Shown here: positions 26,228-33,766 of the stretch, one piece after another | How positions within the stretch are numbered: position 1 is the stretch's first letter | Layout: each line of letters starts with the position of its first letter | Origin: F23-D06 sp963603365 | Lineage (GTDB): Bacteria; Bacteroidota; Bacteroidia; Bacteroidales; WCHB1-69 | Length of the DNA: 64,000 bases | Assembly (NCBI GenBank): GCA_963603365.1 | Contig: CAVCMI010000037.1 | Span: 1-64,000 of the forward strand | Reading direction: 5' to 3' | Notes under the pieces: generated by a model | What the model saw: only the letters and a program-made list of their open reading frames with translations | Told to the model about the DNA's origin: nothing | Database searches by the model: none | Position numbers and translations under genes: made by a program

Positions 26228-27220
26228 TTAATGATTTGACTTGATGTGTGTTGTTTTGAATTTTCCCTTTTCGTCATAGATAAAATAGGCTTCCAGCCCG
26301 GGGGTTTGCCGGATGATTCTTTCCGCTTTGTTCATGCCGAGCACCATAAAGGCGGTGGCGTAAGCATCTGCTGTCATGCAGTCGGGGGCTATCACGGAGA
26401 CGCTCAGCAGGTTGGTCTGCTCCGGCCGTCCTGTGGTGGGGTCGAGGATGTGGGTATAACGTACGCCGTTCTCCTCGAAATAGTTGCGGTAGTTGCCGGA
26501 TGTGGCTACAGCCTTGTCCTGCAGTTTGAAGTGACGCATGCTTTCCACGGAGCCGTCTGCCGTTTCGGTGGGTGTCTGGATGCCTACTTTCCAGGCCTTG
26601 CCGTGTTTGTTGCCACATGCGACAATCTCCCCGCCAATCTCCACAATGTGGTCTTTGTATCCGTTGGCTTTCAAGAAATTGGAAACCCGGTCTGCTGCAT
26701 AACCTTTGGCTATGGCGTTGAAATTGAGTTGGATTCGAGAGTCCGCCTTGACGAGGCTGTCGCCTTGCAGGGAGACGAGCCGGTAGCCGGTATGTTGCTT
26801 TACCGAGTCAATGGAGGCTTGCGGCACCGTTTCCCGGACGTTGTTTTTTCCGAACCCCCACAGTTCTACCAGCGGCTGGCAGGTGCAGTCGAACGCGCCG
26901 CCGGTCTTTTGGGAGAGATCCAGCGACGTCTGCAGCACGGTGATGAAGTCGCGGTTGAGTTCGGCCTGTTCCCCGCGGTTAAGGCGATAGAGCAGGGAAG
27001 TGGTGTCAAAGATTGAAAAGGTGGCGTTCAGTTCGGCGAGTATGGAGTCCGTTTGTCGGCGAAGCACAGGGATCTCTTTATTCGGCCCGAAGTAGTAGAT
27101 ATGGTAAAGCGTGCCGAAAGCAGCACCCTCAAAATGCTGTTCAGGTTCTCTGTTGCATGAACATAACAATGAAAATATCAGCAAGTTAAGAAAGATTATT
27201 GAAGCAATGTTCTTTTTCAT
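26228..27220 (-). CDS. apbE: FAD:protein FMN transferase (ApbE lipoprotein)
   Basis: The 330-residue protein has a lipoprotein signal peptide (lipobox LLCSC). ApbE attaches FMN to Ser/Thr of target flavoproteins, such as NqrB/NqrC and RnfG/RnfD. Family motifs are FNAIAKGYAADRVSNFL, YTHILDPTTGRPEQ and APDCMTADAYATAFMVLG, which carry the metal-binding residues. A TACTTTTG box lies about 36 bp upstream. Targets are not in this window. Confidence 0.95.
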   Translation of the reverse strand: MKKNIASIIFLNLLIFSLLCSCNREPEQHFEGAAFGTLYHIYYFGPNKEIPVLRRQTDSILAELNATFSIFDTTSLLYRLNRGEQAELNRDFITVLQTSLDLSQKTGGAFDCTCQPLVELWGFGKNNVRETVPQASIDSVKQHTGYRLVSLQGDSLVKADSRIQLNFNAIAKGYAADRVSNFLKANGYKDHIVEIGGEIVACGNKHGKAWKVGIQTPTETADGSVESMRHFKLQDKAVATSGNYRNYFEENGVRYTHILDPTTGRPEQTNLLSVSVIAPDCMTADAYATAFMVLGMNKAERIIRQTPGLEAYFIYDEKGKFKTTHIKSNH

Positions 27221-27255
27221 GTTGTGTCATTGGTATCCGCTGAAAAACGGACACG

Positions 27256-27263
27256 CAAAAGTA
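27256..27263 (-). promoter_or_regulatory. -7 box for apbE
   Basis: The minus strand reads TACTTTTG, a TAnnTTTG match 36 bp upstream of the apbE start codon. Confidence 0.5.
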
Positions 27264-27402
27264 ATGAAAAACAACGTAGGGCGGACGGGCCTGAAAAGAG
27301 GGAACTGCAATGTCACCAAAACTTAACGGGAAACATAAAGGCAAGAGCAGAATGCCGTAAAACAATTTGCAGCATTCTGTTCCTTTTGTGTCTTAACAGC
27401 GG

Positions 27403-27987
27403 CTAAGTCAGCGTTTCCAGTACATCGTCCTCGTCGTAGGCATTGCCGGTGTCATCGCCTGGAGTGTCGGTAAAGGAGAGGAAAAGTTTCAAGAAAGCGC
27501 TTTCCCCGGAGAAGCAATTGGGGTTTTCTTCCATCTTTTCCAGCATAAAGGAGAACCCGAAATTGGCATACTGCTCCATTTTGTCTATCAGCAGGTCCAC
27601 GACTTTCCGTTCTGTGATCTCGCCCTTGTCCAGTGCGATGAAGTCGATGTCGGTGCGGGCGATGAGGGCGGCAAAAAGGTATTCCCGGATTTGCCCGTAG
27701 GCAGTGCGCCCGAATCGGTTTTCCTGATTTCCCCAATATTGTATGGGCTGTCCGCAGACTTTCCGTTTCGCCTTGTCCTCGGTCAGCGGGATGGTCTTGT
27801 TGGAATACAGTCCGATGAAGAAGGCCAGGATGAAGACCTCATAGCCTGCCCCGAAAATCTTTCCCCTCGATTCTTGGTATGGTGTGGAACCGCGCCCGAA
27901 GTCGGAAAAAATGTCCATGATGGATTCTTGATAGCGCGTTTCCCATTGTGGGTTTCTTTTGCCCCAAAGGGTATATAAGGATTCCAT
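27403..27987 (-). CDS. Unknown protein at the end of the Dnd-like island
   Basis: I do not recognise this 194-residue protein. It has no signal peptide or clear membrane span; a hydrophobic stretch GAGYEVFILAFFIGLYSNKT is the most distinctive part, and the C-terminus is acidic (DEDDVLETLT). It starts 2 bp after the stop of the DndD-like C-terminal gene, so it is the last gene of the same operon. By position it may replace the small DndE subunit, but the sequence does not match the DndE pattern I know. No terminator is obvious behind it. Confidence 0.6.
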   Translation of the reverse strand: MESLYTLWGKRNPQWETRYQESIMDIFSDFGRGSTPYQESRGKIFGAGYEVFILAFFIGLYSNKTIPLTEDKAKRKVCGQPIQYWGNQENRFGRTAYGQIREYLFAALIARTDIDFIALDKGEITERKVVDLLIDKMEQYANFGFSFMLEKMEENPNCFSGESAFLKLFLSFTDTPGDDTGNAYDEDDVLETLT

Positions 27988-27989
27988 AA

Positions 27990-29726
27990 TTATTTTATTT
28001 TTTCGATTGTTGTACGTATTGTTGCCATGTTCCGCTCGTCAAAGTCCGGGGCTTTTTTGAGACGATAGACGCTGCAAGTCAGCGCGTCGATGTCGTTAAG
28101 GCGCAGTTGCCCCTTGGTGATGAAGTCTTTGGTTACGATGATGCACTGTTTCTCGAGTTTGTCGATTACGTTGTAGAACTGTTCTTCTTTGGAGTCACCG
28201 AACGAGGAGGTGGCGGCATCGAAGATGAGGGGATAGGCTTCATCTCGCTTTTGGTTGGTGAAGTCCGAGATGGCAAAAAGCACTGACATATACATTACGG
28301 TCTTCTGCGATCCTGAAGGGCTCTTGATTTCGGTTCCATTGGAACTGAAAAGGTCAATTCTTGTGGATTCGTCAGCGGTTTGCCGCAATCGGATCTCTCC
28401 GTGAAAGTCGTTGGCGCTCAGCTTGTCCAGGTATTTGTTGGCGCAATCTTCCAACTCTCCGAGAAAACGGCGCAGGTTTTCGCTCTTGGCATGCTGAAAC
28501 GCTTTGGCAATGGCCTCAAGCGTGCGGTGTATCTCCCGGTATACTTTGGCTTGGCTGCTCTGAGGGTCTAATTGGTCAAATGCCTTCTGCAGATTTGCTC
28601 TATCTTCGGAGAGCTTTTTGTGTTCGTGTTGCAGTTCCGCCAGACACAACTCCGCTCTTTCCTTTTGTTCGAACATCCCTTTGTAGTCTGTAAACTGTTT
28701 CTTGAGAAGATCTTCCGGGATGTTCGCCTGAATGAGCAAACGCGCCTTTTCGTCTTGCATTTCTTGGATTTTCCTTTTTTCTTCTTCGATTTCCTTCCTC
28801 AGTTTCGCCTCAAGGTCAAGGCGGTCGGTTATTTCTTCCTTTATGCCGGATATCTCTTTTTCTCTGTTCCCGCTCAGCTGCACGCTGAGATTATGGATCT
28901 TTTCAATGTGATTTGTCGTGAACAGTTCCTTCTTTTCCAGTTTTTCCAGTTCGCTTTCTTTCTCTTTCCGGCTGGCGACTTGTGCTTTGTACTCTTCGAG
29001 TTTGTCAACCATAAAGCGGTAGGCTTCCGAATCTTCAGGAGCGGGGCGTCCGCAGACCTTGCAGACATGGTCGTGGATCATTTCTTCCATGGTTTCCTCG
29101 TCAGGCAGATACCAGGGGAGTTTTGTCGCTCCGTTTTCAAACGTCCCGCAAAGTTCTTTTATGGCTTCGAGTTTCCCTTTCTCCATTGCTTTCTGTTTGA
29201 TGAAGTCCTCATTCTGCCTGCGTCTCTCTTTGCTGAAAGCCGCGCTCTTTGCTTTGAATTCTTTCAGGATGGGCGGAAATGCGCAAAGTATCCAGAGTTT
29301 GTCAAAAAGTGCCGTGTTCTTGTCCACGGATTTAACAGTGCCCTCTTTCTTGGCTTTCTTCTCTTTCAGGTTCTCAAGACGGTCGCATACCGCTTTGTAC
29401 CGTTCTGAGGTCTCTTGATGCTGTTCTATGTCAGCAAGACTGGAGGAGTATTTGGAGACGCTTTCCTCTTTCTTGCTTATTTCCTTTTCTTTGTTGTCGA
29501 TGTCATTGTCCAACTGCTCTATTCTTGATTTCAGCTCCTTGGCCGCTTCTGCAATTTGTTTGTCAGAGGTGCACTCTTTCACATAGGCCTTGTTTGACTT
29601 TTTCTCCATTTCGGAAGAGATGTTCACGAGCTCGTCAAACTTCCGGATGTCGGAGAACTTTTCGACGAGCTGTTTGAGCGCAGATTTGTCGTTGAAGACA
29701 TCCAGTGTGGATTCCCCTTTGAACAT
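27990..29726 (-). CDS. DndD-like SMC ATPase, C-terminal part
   Basis: A 578-residue product mostly of coiled coil. It begins MFKGESTLDVF, which aligns with the internal 'FF-DGE' segment of DndD/Rad50-like ATPases, so it lacks its own N-terminal P-loop. CKVCGRP at 222-227 is a zinc-hook-like CxxC between two coiled-coil arms. The C-terminal head has the ABC signature region KSPSGSQKTVMYMSVLFAIS and a Walker B-like PLIFDAATSSFGD. The N-terminal half is the next ORF upstream, in the same frame, 9 bp away. The two look like one DndD-type gene split by a TAA. They might still work as two polypeptides if the ATG at 29726 is used. Confidence 0.75.
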   Translation of the reverse strand: MFKGESTLDVFNDKSALKQLVEKFSDIRKFDELVNISSEMEKKSNKAYVKECTSDKQIAEAAKELKSRIEQLDNDIDNKEKEISKKEESVSKYSSSLADIEQHQETSERYKAVCDRLENLKEKKAKKEGTVKSVDKNTALFDKLWILCAFPPILKEFKAKSAAFSKERRRQNEDFIKQKAMEKGKLEAIKELCGTFENGATKLPWYLPDEETMEEMIHDHVCKVCGRPAPEDSEAYRFMVDKLEEYKAQVASRKEKESELEKLEKKELFTTNHIEKIHNLSVQLSGNREKEISGIKEEITDRLDLEAKLRKEIEEEKRKIQEMQDEKARLLIQANIPEDLLKKQFTDYKGMFEQKERAELCLAELQHEHKKLSEDRANLQKAFDQLDPQSSQAKVYREIHRTLEAIAKAFQHAKSENLRRFLGELEDCANKYLDKLSANDFHGEIRLRQTADESTRIDLFSSNGTEIKSPSGSQKTVMYMSVLFAISDFTNQKRDEAYPLIFDAATSSFGDSKEEQFYNVIDKLEKQCIIVTKDFITKGQLRLNDIDALTCSVYRLKKAPDFDERNMATIRTTIEKIK

Positions 29727-29738
29727 GCTGAACCGTTA
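29724..29738 (-). pseudogene. In-frame TAA that splits the DndD-like gene
   Basis: On the minus strand the codons read TTC ATC TAA CGG TTC AGC ATG TTC AAA without any frame change between the two ORFs. A single base substitution in the TAA codon would restore an ORF of about 720 residues. It may be a recent nonsense mutation, a sequencing error, or a site of read-through or re-initiation. Confidence 0.7.
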
Positions 29739-30152
29739 GATGAAGGCATCGAAGCAGCGGTTGATGAGGTTTTTCCCGTCAACGGTCAGCCGTTCTGCCC
29801 CTTGCTCCTCAAAACCCCGGAATGTGGCCGGCTTGGACAAGAATCTGCCCTCGTGGTTCTTTTCAAAGGTGAACCGTTTTTCAATGAGCTTCTCTCCGTC
29901 GTGGTCAAACAGCATGGCCACTTTAACTTCATCGCTCTCACCGAAACTCATTTCAGACTTGCGCATCTCTGACACGTTGTCGATGCTGTTGCTGGTGTTG
30001 ACGACGTCGAACAGCCATTGCAGTGCTTCAAAGAACGTGGTTTTCCCGTCGCCGTTGTCGCCGATGAGGAGCGTCAGCCCGTTGGAGAACTCAAAACGGT
30101 TTTCGCCATAGTAACTGCGGAAGTTTTTGATGGTGATTTCCTTGATTGTCAT
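29736..30152 (-). CDS. DndD-like SMC ATPase, N-terminal part
   Basis: A 138-residue product that holds the Walker A half of an SMC/RecF-type ATPase: IKEITIKNFRSYYG, then LLIGDNGDGKTTFFEALQW. It stops at CFDAFI-TAA, exactly where full-length DndD proteins run on into the conserved FF-DGE segment. The next three codons (Arg-Phe-Ser) and the following MFKGES stay in the same frame. DndD supplies ATPase activity to the phosphorothioation complex. Alone, this fragment lacks the signature and Walker B. Confidence 0.75.
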   Translation of the reverse strand: MTIKEITIKNFRSYYGENRFEFSNGLTLLIGDNGDGKTTFFEALQWLFDVVNTSNSIDNVSEMRKSEMSFGESDEVKVAMLFDHDGEKLIEKRFTFEKNHEGRFLSKPATFRGFEEQGAERLTVDGKNLINRCFDAFI

Positions 30153-30156
30153 AGGT

Positions 30157-30387
30157 TCATACGTTTTTGTTTAAATAGTCGGTTATCTCTTTGTATATTT
30201 CTTTTTCCGTGGCGCCTTCTGAAGCGCGCTTGATAATTTGCGCCACGGTGCAGATTACGGTGTTGTCTGAACACAGGGCCAGAAGCAGAGGGGGAATTTC
30301 AGCGCAACTGTATTTCCCGAACGCCATGAGTTCAGGATTGCTCAGCACGGCTTCAAGCATTTTGTCGTTGTTTGTTTGATAGGCCAT
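30157..30387 (-). CDS. Small protein of the Dnd-like island
   Basis: A 76-residue acidic helical protein (DKMLEAVLSNPELMAFG, EKEIYKEITDYLNKNV) that I do not recognise. It sits 2 bp after the helicase gene and 4 bp before the DndD-like ATPase and is clearly translated with them. It may be a structural adaptor of the complex; that is inference from position. Confidence 0.6.
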   Translation of the reverse strand: MAYQTNNDKMLEAVLSNPELMAFGKYSCAEIPPLLLALCSDNTVICTVAQIIKRASEGATEKEIYKEITDYLNKNV

Positions 30388-30389
30388 AG

Positions 30390-32663
30390 TTATAGGATTG
30401 ATAAATTGTAATATGTCAAGGTTTCGTCAAGTTCTTCGAGGGCGGCGTTCGCATTTTCCGACAGCAAGGCGAAGTCACTGACGCGCTTGAGTTCGCCCAT
30501 TAGCATTTTGCGCTCCATAGCGTATGATTCTGCCGTCGGGTCAATGACAGGCACTACAATCAGGTCGTGGATGACAGCATGGTATTTGCCATTGCAGGTG
30601 CGCAGAATGCGGCCCCTGCGTTGGATGAACTGCCTGGGGTTGCCTGTGCTGGCACAGAATATGGCCATTTCGCTGCGGGGCACATCGACGCCTTCGTCCA
30701 GACATTTCATCGAGGTGAGCACTTCGATGTCGCCGCTCGCGAATCCGGACAGCAACTGCTTCCGCTCTCTGCTGTCGGCGGTGAATTTGCGCACAGTAGT
30801 GGTTTTGCTGACCTCTTGCACTATTTTGGTGTATCGGTCGATGAGCCGCTCGGTCTCCTCGTCCGGGTCAAGGGTCTCTTTAGTGTCGTAGAGGTCGGCC
30901 TCATAGTCGGGACGGTTGCCCTCGGGCACATAGACGAGCGTGTATTTCAGATTTCCCTTTTCACGGTATCGCTCCTCAAGGATGCTCCGGAATATTTCCG
31001 TTTTGTTGGCGGCTTTCTGTATGATGCGCTTGCGCTTGATGAGCTGCATCTTTACTATCTCATTTTTTTCAGGGAACGGGGACTTGCCGTCCTCATTGAT
31101 GAAGAACCCTTTCAGTTTGTCGCTTATTTCGATGTATTCTGTCATCTCGGCTTCGTTAAGGTAAACCAAGTGAGGATAGTAGTAATAACGGCACAGAAAA
31201 CCGTTGTCGATGGCATCTTTCATGCTGTATTCAAAGGTGTAATGCTCTTCGATGCCGAAAAAGTCGTTCAGTATGTTGTTTCCGGTTTCGTCAAATGGCC
31301 GGTCTGGAGTGGCAGAGAGTCCTATTCGCCGTTTGAAACGGATGTACCCCAAGAGGTCGAGAATCCTGCTGGCGCCCATATTGTGCGCTTCGTCTGCAAT
31401 GAGAAGGGATTTCTTGCCCAATTGGTTCAGCGTTGCGAATACATTTTGGCGGGCAAAGGAGGCGTATGTCGAAATGATGATGAACGATTGCGGCGTCTCA
31501 GAAATGCCGAGTCTCTCTTTAATGAGGATGTTGTCAATTTCCTGCTCCCAAGTCCGGTTTTGTGAATAGATGTTGCAGATGTGCCCGAAATTGAATTTCT
31601 TGCACTCTTCGTCCCATTGCTCCACAAGGGTCTGGGTGGGCACCAATATTAGGGCGCGGTAGTAGCCGCATTGTTTGTATATCTCCAACAGGCAGTTGAG
31701 GGCGGTCAAGGTTTTGCCCGTGCCGGTAGCCATGGCAAAAAGCCCATTCTGTTTGTTTTTCCAGTTGTCGAAAGCTTGTCTCTGGTAGCCTCTCGGTCCG
31801 GAAGGGTACGGGAATTGCGGCTCGTGCAATGGCGCCGCGGATGCGTCTTCTGGCTCCCGGGTCCTGTCGATGGCGGCTTCCACTTTTTCACGGGCTCTGA
31901 CAAGACACCTTTTCACCGTCGCCGACATTGCGGTTGACGTGTGGCTCGAAACCAGTTCCTGCTCCTCTTTGAGCAGTTCGTGGACGTTTTTCTGTCCGAA
32001 GGCGTCCGTGATACGGGTTCTGATGTCTTGCGGGGCAATGTAGGCGACGTTCCCGTCTCTCTGTTCAAAGGTGCGGTTGAAGTCCTCTGCGATATCTTTG
32101 ATTTTGTAGATGTCGTTGCCGCCGTCCCAGTCGCAGAATGCGGTGATGCTTTCGATGTTGTCGAGGAGCGCAGTTCGCGAAAAGTTGCATGACCCGTCAA
32201 AGGCCACCCGGTTTATGCCGTCGCTGAAGAGCCCGCACTTGGTGTGGGCGATGCCGTGGCTGCCGACGGGAGCGATGACCTTTATGGCGATGCGGTCGTG
32301 GCGTATCAGAAAGGCAAGGCAGTTGAAGAAATGCCGGTCGCGGGCGGAAAGAGTGTTCTTTAACGATTCTATGTCGTTGAGGTTGAAGGCGGGCAGCGGG
32401 TTGCCGGACAGCCCCTCGTTGATCGACTGCTTGTCCTGCTCTGACAGGATGTCGTTGATGATCAAGCGCATTCTTCCGCCGTTGTAGATGAAGCACGCAA
32501 ACCCGTCGCAAAGCACGTTGATGGCAGAAGATGAGAAGAATCCCAGTTTCAGGTCGAATGTGGTGGCATTGCAGAGGCCTTCGGAGAAAAAACCGATCGG
32601 TTCCCACTCGCTCTGCGACTGGAAGCGTCTGCTTTTGGGCCATATCACGTTTGTCTTCAGCAT
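30390..32663 (-). CDS. PLD-domain SF2 helicase of the Dnd-like island
   Basis: A 757-residue fusion. Residues about 30-215 look like a phospholipase-D/nuclease domain, with GIAHTKCGLFSDG (HxK) followed by FDGSCNFSRTAL. Then comes a DEAH/SF2 helicase: motif I MATGTGKTLTALNCL near residue 310-325, motif II LLIADEAHNMG, motif III GLSATPDRP, and motif VI QRRGRILR. I chose the ATG 2 bp after the sulfurtransferase stop; an ATG eight codons earlier (32687) would overlap that gene by 22 bp. PLD-helicase proteins are common in restriction and other defence loci, where they cleave or remodel DNA. Here it is a candidate effector of the system. Confidence 0.85.
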   Translation of the reverse strand: MLKTNVIWPKSRRFQSQSEWEPIGFFSEGLCNATTFDLKLGFFSSSAINVLCDGFACFIYNGGRMRLIINDILSEQDKQSINEGLSGNPLPAFNLNDIESLKNTLSARDRHFFNCLAFLIRHDRIAIKVIAPVGSHGIAHTKCGLFSDGINRVAFDGSCNFSRTALLDNIESITAFCDWDGGNDIYKIKDIAEDFNRTFEQRDGNVAYIAPQDIRTRITDAFGQKNVHELLKEEQELVSSHTSTAMSATVKRCLVRAREKVEAAIDRTREPEDASAAPLHEPQFPYPSGPRGYQRQAFDNWKNKQNGLFAMATGTGKTLTALNCLLEIYKQCGYYRALILVPTQTLVEQWDEECKKFNFGHICNIYSQNRTWEQEIDNILIKERLGISETPQSFIIISTYASFARQNVFATLNQLGKKSLLIADEAHNMGASRILDLLGYIRFKRRIGLSATPDRPFDETGNNILNDFFGIEEHYTFEYSMKDAIDNGFLCRYYYYPHLVYLNEAEMTEYIEISDKLKGFFINEDGKSPFPEKNEIVKMQLIKRKRIIQKAANKTEIFRSILEERYREKGNLKYTLVYVPEGNRPDYEADLYDTKETLDPDEETERLIDRYTKIVQEVSKTTTVRKFTADSRERKQLLSGFASGDIEVLTSMKCLDEGVDVPRSEMAIFCASTGNPRQFIQRRGRILRTCNGKYHAVIHDLIVVPVIDPTAESYAMERKMLMGELKRVSDFALLSENANAALEELDETLTYYNLSIL

Positions 32664-32665
32664 TT

Positions 32666-33766
32666 TTATATGAAACAGTTTGAACATAGGATGTCGTCGC
32701 CGAAAAGGTCGGCGAGGGTGGTTCCTTTTTGTTTGGCTTTGTTCTCTTCCTGCCGTTTGATGACATCCAGTTTTATTTTGCGTACCCGTTCCGGCTTTAT
32801 CAGGTCGGCAAGGCTCTCGCCCTGGTTCCAGGTGTAGCCGTCTTTTTCAAAGGCCATAGCCTTTTTGTAAAGGTCAGGGTGCTGTTCGTAAAGCCAAATC
32901 CATTCTATTTTTTGCTGGAAGAAGCAGAAATAGCAGCCGGAGCGGCTGCGGCAGTAGGTGCCCCTTTTGCCGTCCACCTCAAATGGAATCTCTTCGTAAT
33001 AGGCGGGGACGCCGACACCGCTTTCCCGTAGCAGTCTGAATATGTCTTCTTTTACCAGCACGTCATCGTTGTCCACCAATGCAAAAGTGTCGAGTTTGCC
33101 TATAGGGTAGTCGGTTGTTTTCAGAAACTCAAACACGAGTCGGTTGAATGCTTTAATGTCGATGTCAAGCAACGCGTTCAGTTTTTTGGAATAATAGAAC
33201 TGTTTGGAGAGCGGACGTTTCAGCATTTTCAGCATCTCCTCCTGCTTGCTGCCGGAGCAGAGCCTCGTGCAGAGGTCTATCATCTGTTCTTGCCGGTTGT
33301 TGTGCAGCACTTTGTTTATTACATCGAGACTCCAGATGTTGCGCCTGAACGGGAATACGGCCTGTATGTTCGGTTTGGAGGAGATGTACCCGTCTCGCTC
33401 TTCGTCGCCCCGGATGCCCACGTATGACACGGCATAGTCGTTACCTACATATCGTTCAAACTCGGCGAGTTTCATTTTTTTTGTGCACCAGCGCGACTGC
33501 GGGGAGGGCAAGTATCCGCCTGCCGCTTTCAGGAAATGCTCGAACGGCGTGGCCTCTGGACTGCCTTCTGCCGCCCTCAGGCGCTTGATGGTGCCAAGAT
33601 AGGCGGCAAGCCGGTCAATGAGCAGTTCGGTCTCCGCCAACTCGCAGCCCGTGTCTGAATTGTAGTACTCAATCTTGAGTTGCGGGTATTTCTGTTTCAG
33701 GTAGATGGCCAGCGCAGCGCTGTCTTTGCCGCCGGAAATGCCTAAGATATGTCTGACTGCGCTCAT
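32666..33766 (-). CDS. DndC/PAPS-reductase-like sulfurtransferase
   Basis: A 366-residue PP-loop protein. The ATP-pyrophosphatase loop ILGISGGKDSAALAIYLKQ lies at residues 8-26. Cysteines at CRSRSGCYFCFF near 290 and CSNC at the extreme C-terminus could hold a [4Fe-4S] cluster, as in DndC. DndC activates the DNA backbone for sulfur insertion with sulfur from a cysteine desulfurase (DndA/IscS). DndC itself is usually longer, so a free-standing PAPS-reductase-family relative used by other defence systems is possible. It overlaps the large ATPase gene by 4 bp. Confidence 0.85.
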   Translation of the reverse strand: MSAVRHILGISGGKDSAALAIYLKQKYPQLKIEYYNSDTGCELAETELLIDRLAAYLGTIKRLRAAEGSPEATPFEHFLKAAGGYLPSPQSRWCTKKMKLAEFERYVGNDYAVSYVGIRGDEERDGYISSKPNIQAVFPFRRNIWSLDVINKVLHNNRQEQMIDLCTRLCSGSKQEEMLKMLKRPLSKQFYYSKKLNALLDIDIKAFNRLVFEFLKTTDYPIGKLDTFALVDNDDVLVKEDIFRLLRESGVGVPAYYEEIPFEVDGKRGTYCRSRSGCYFCFFQQKIEWIWLYEQHPDLYKKAMAFEKDGYTWNQGESLADLIKPERVRKIKLDVIKRQEENKAKQKGTTLADLFGDDILCSNCFI

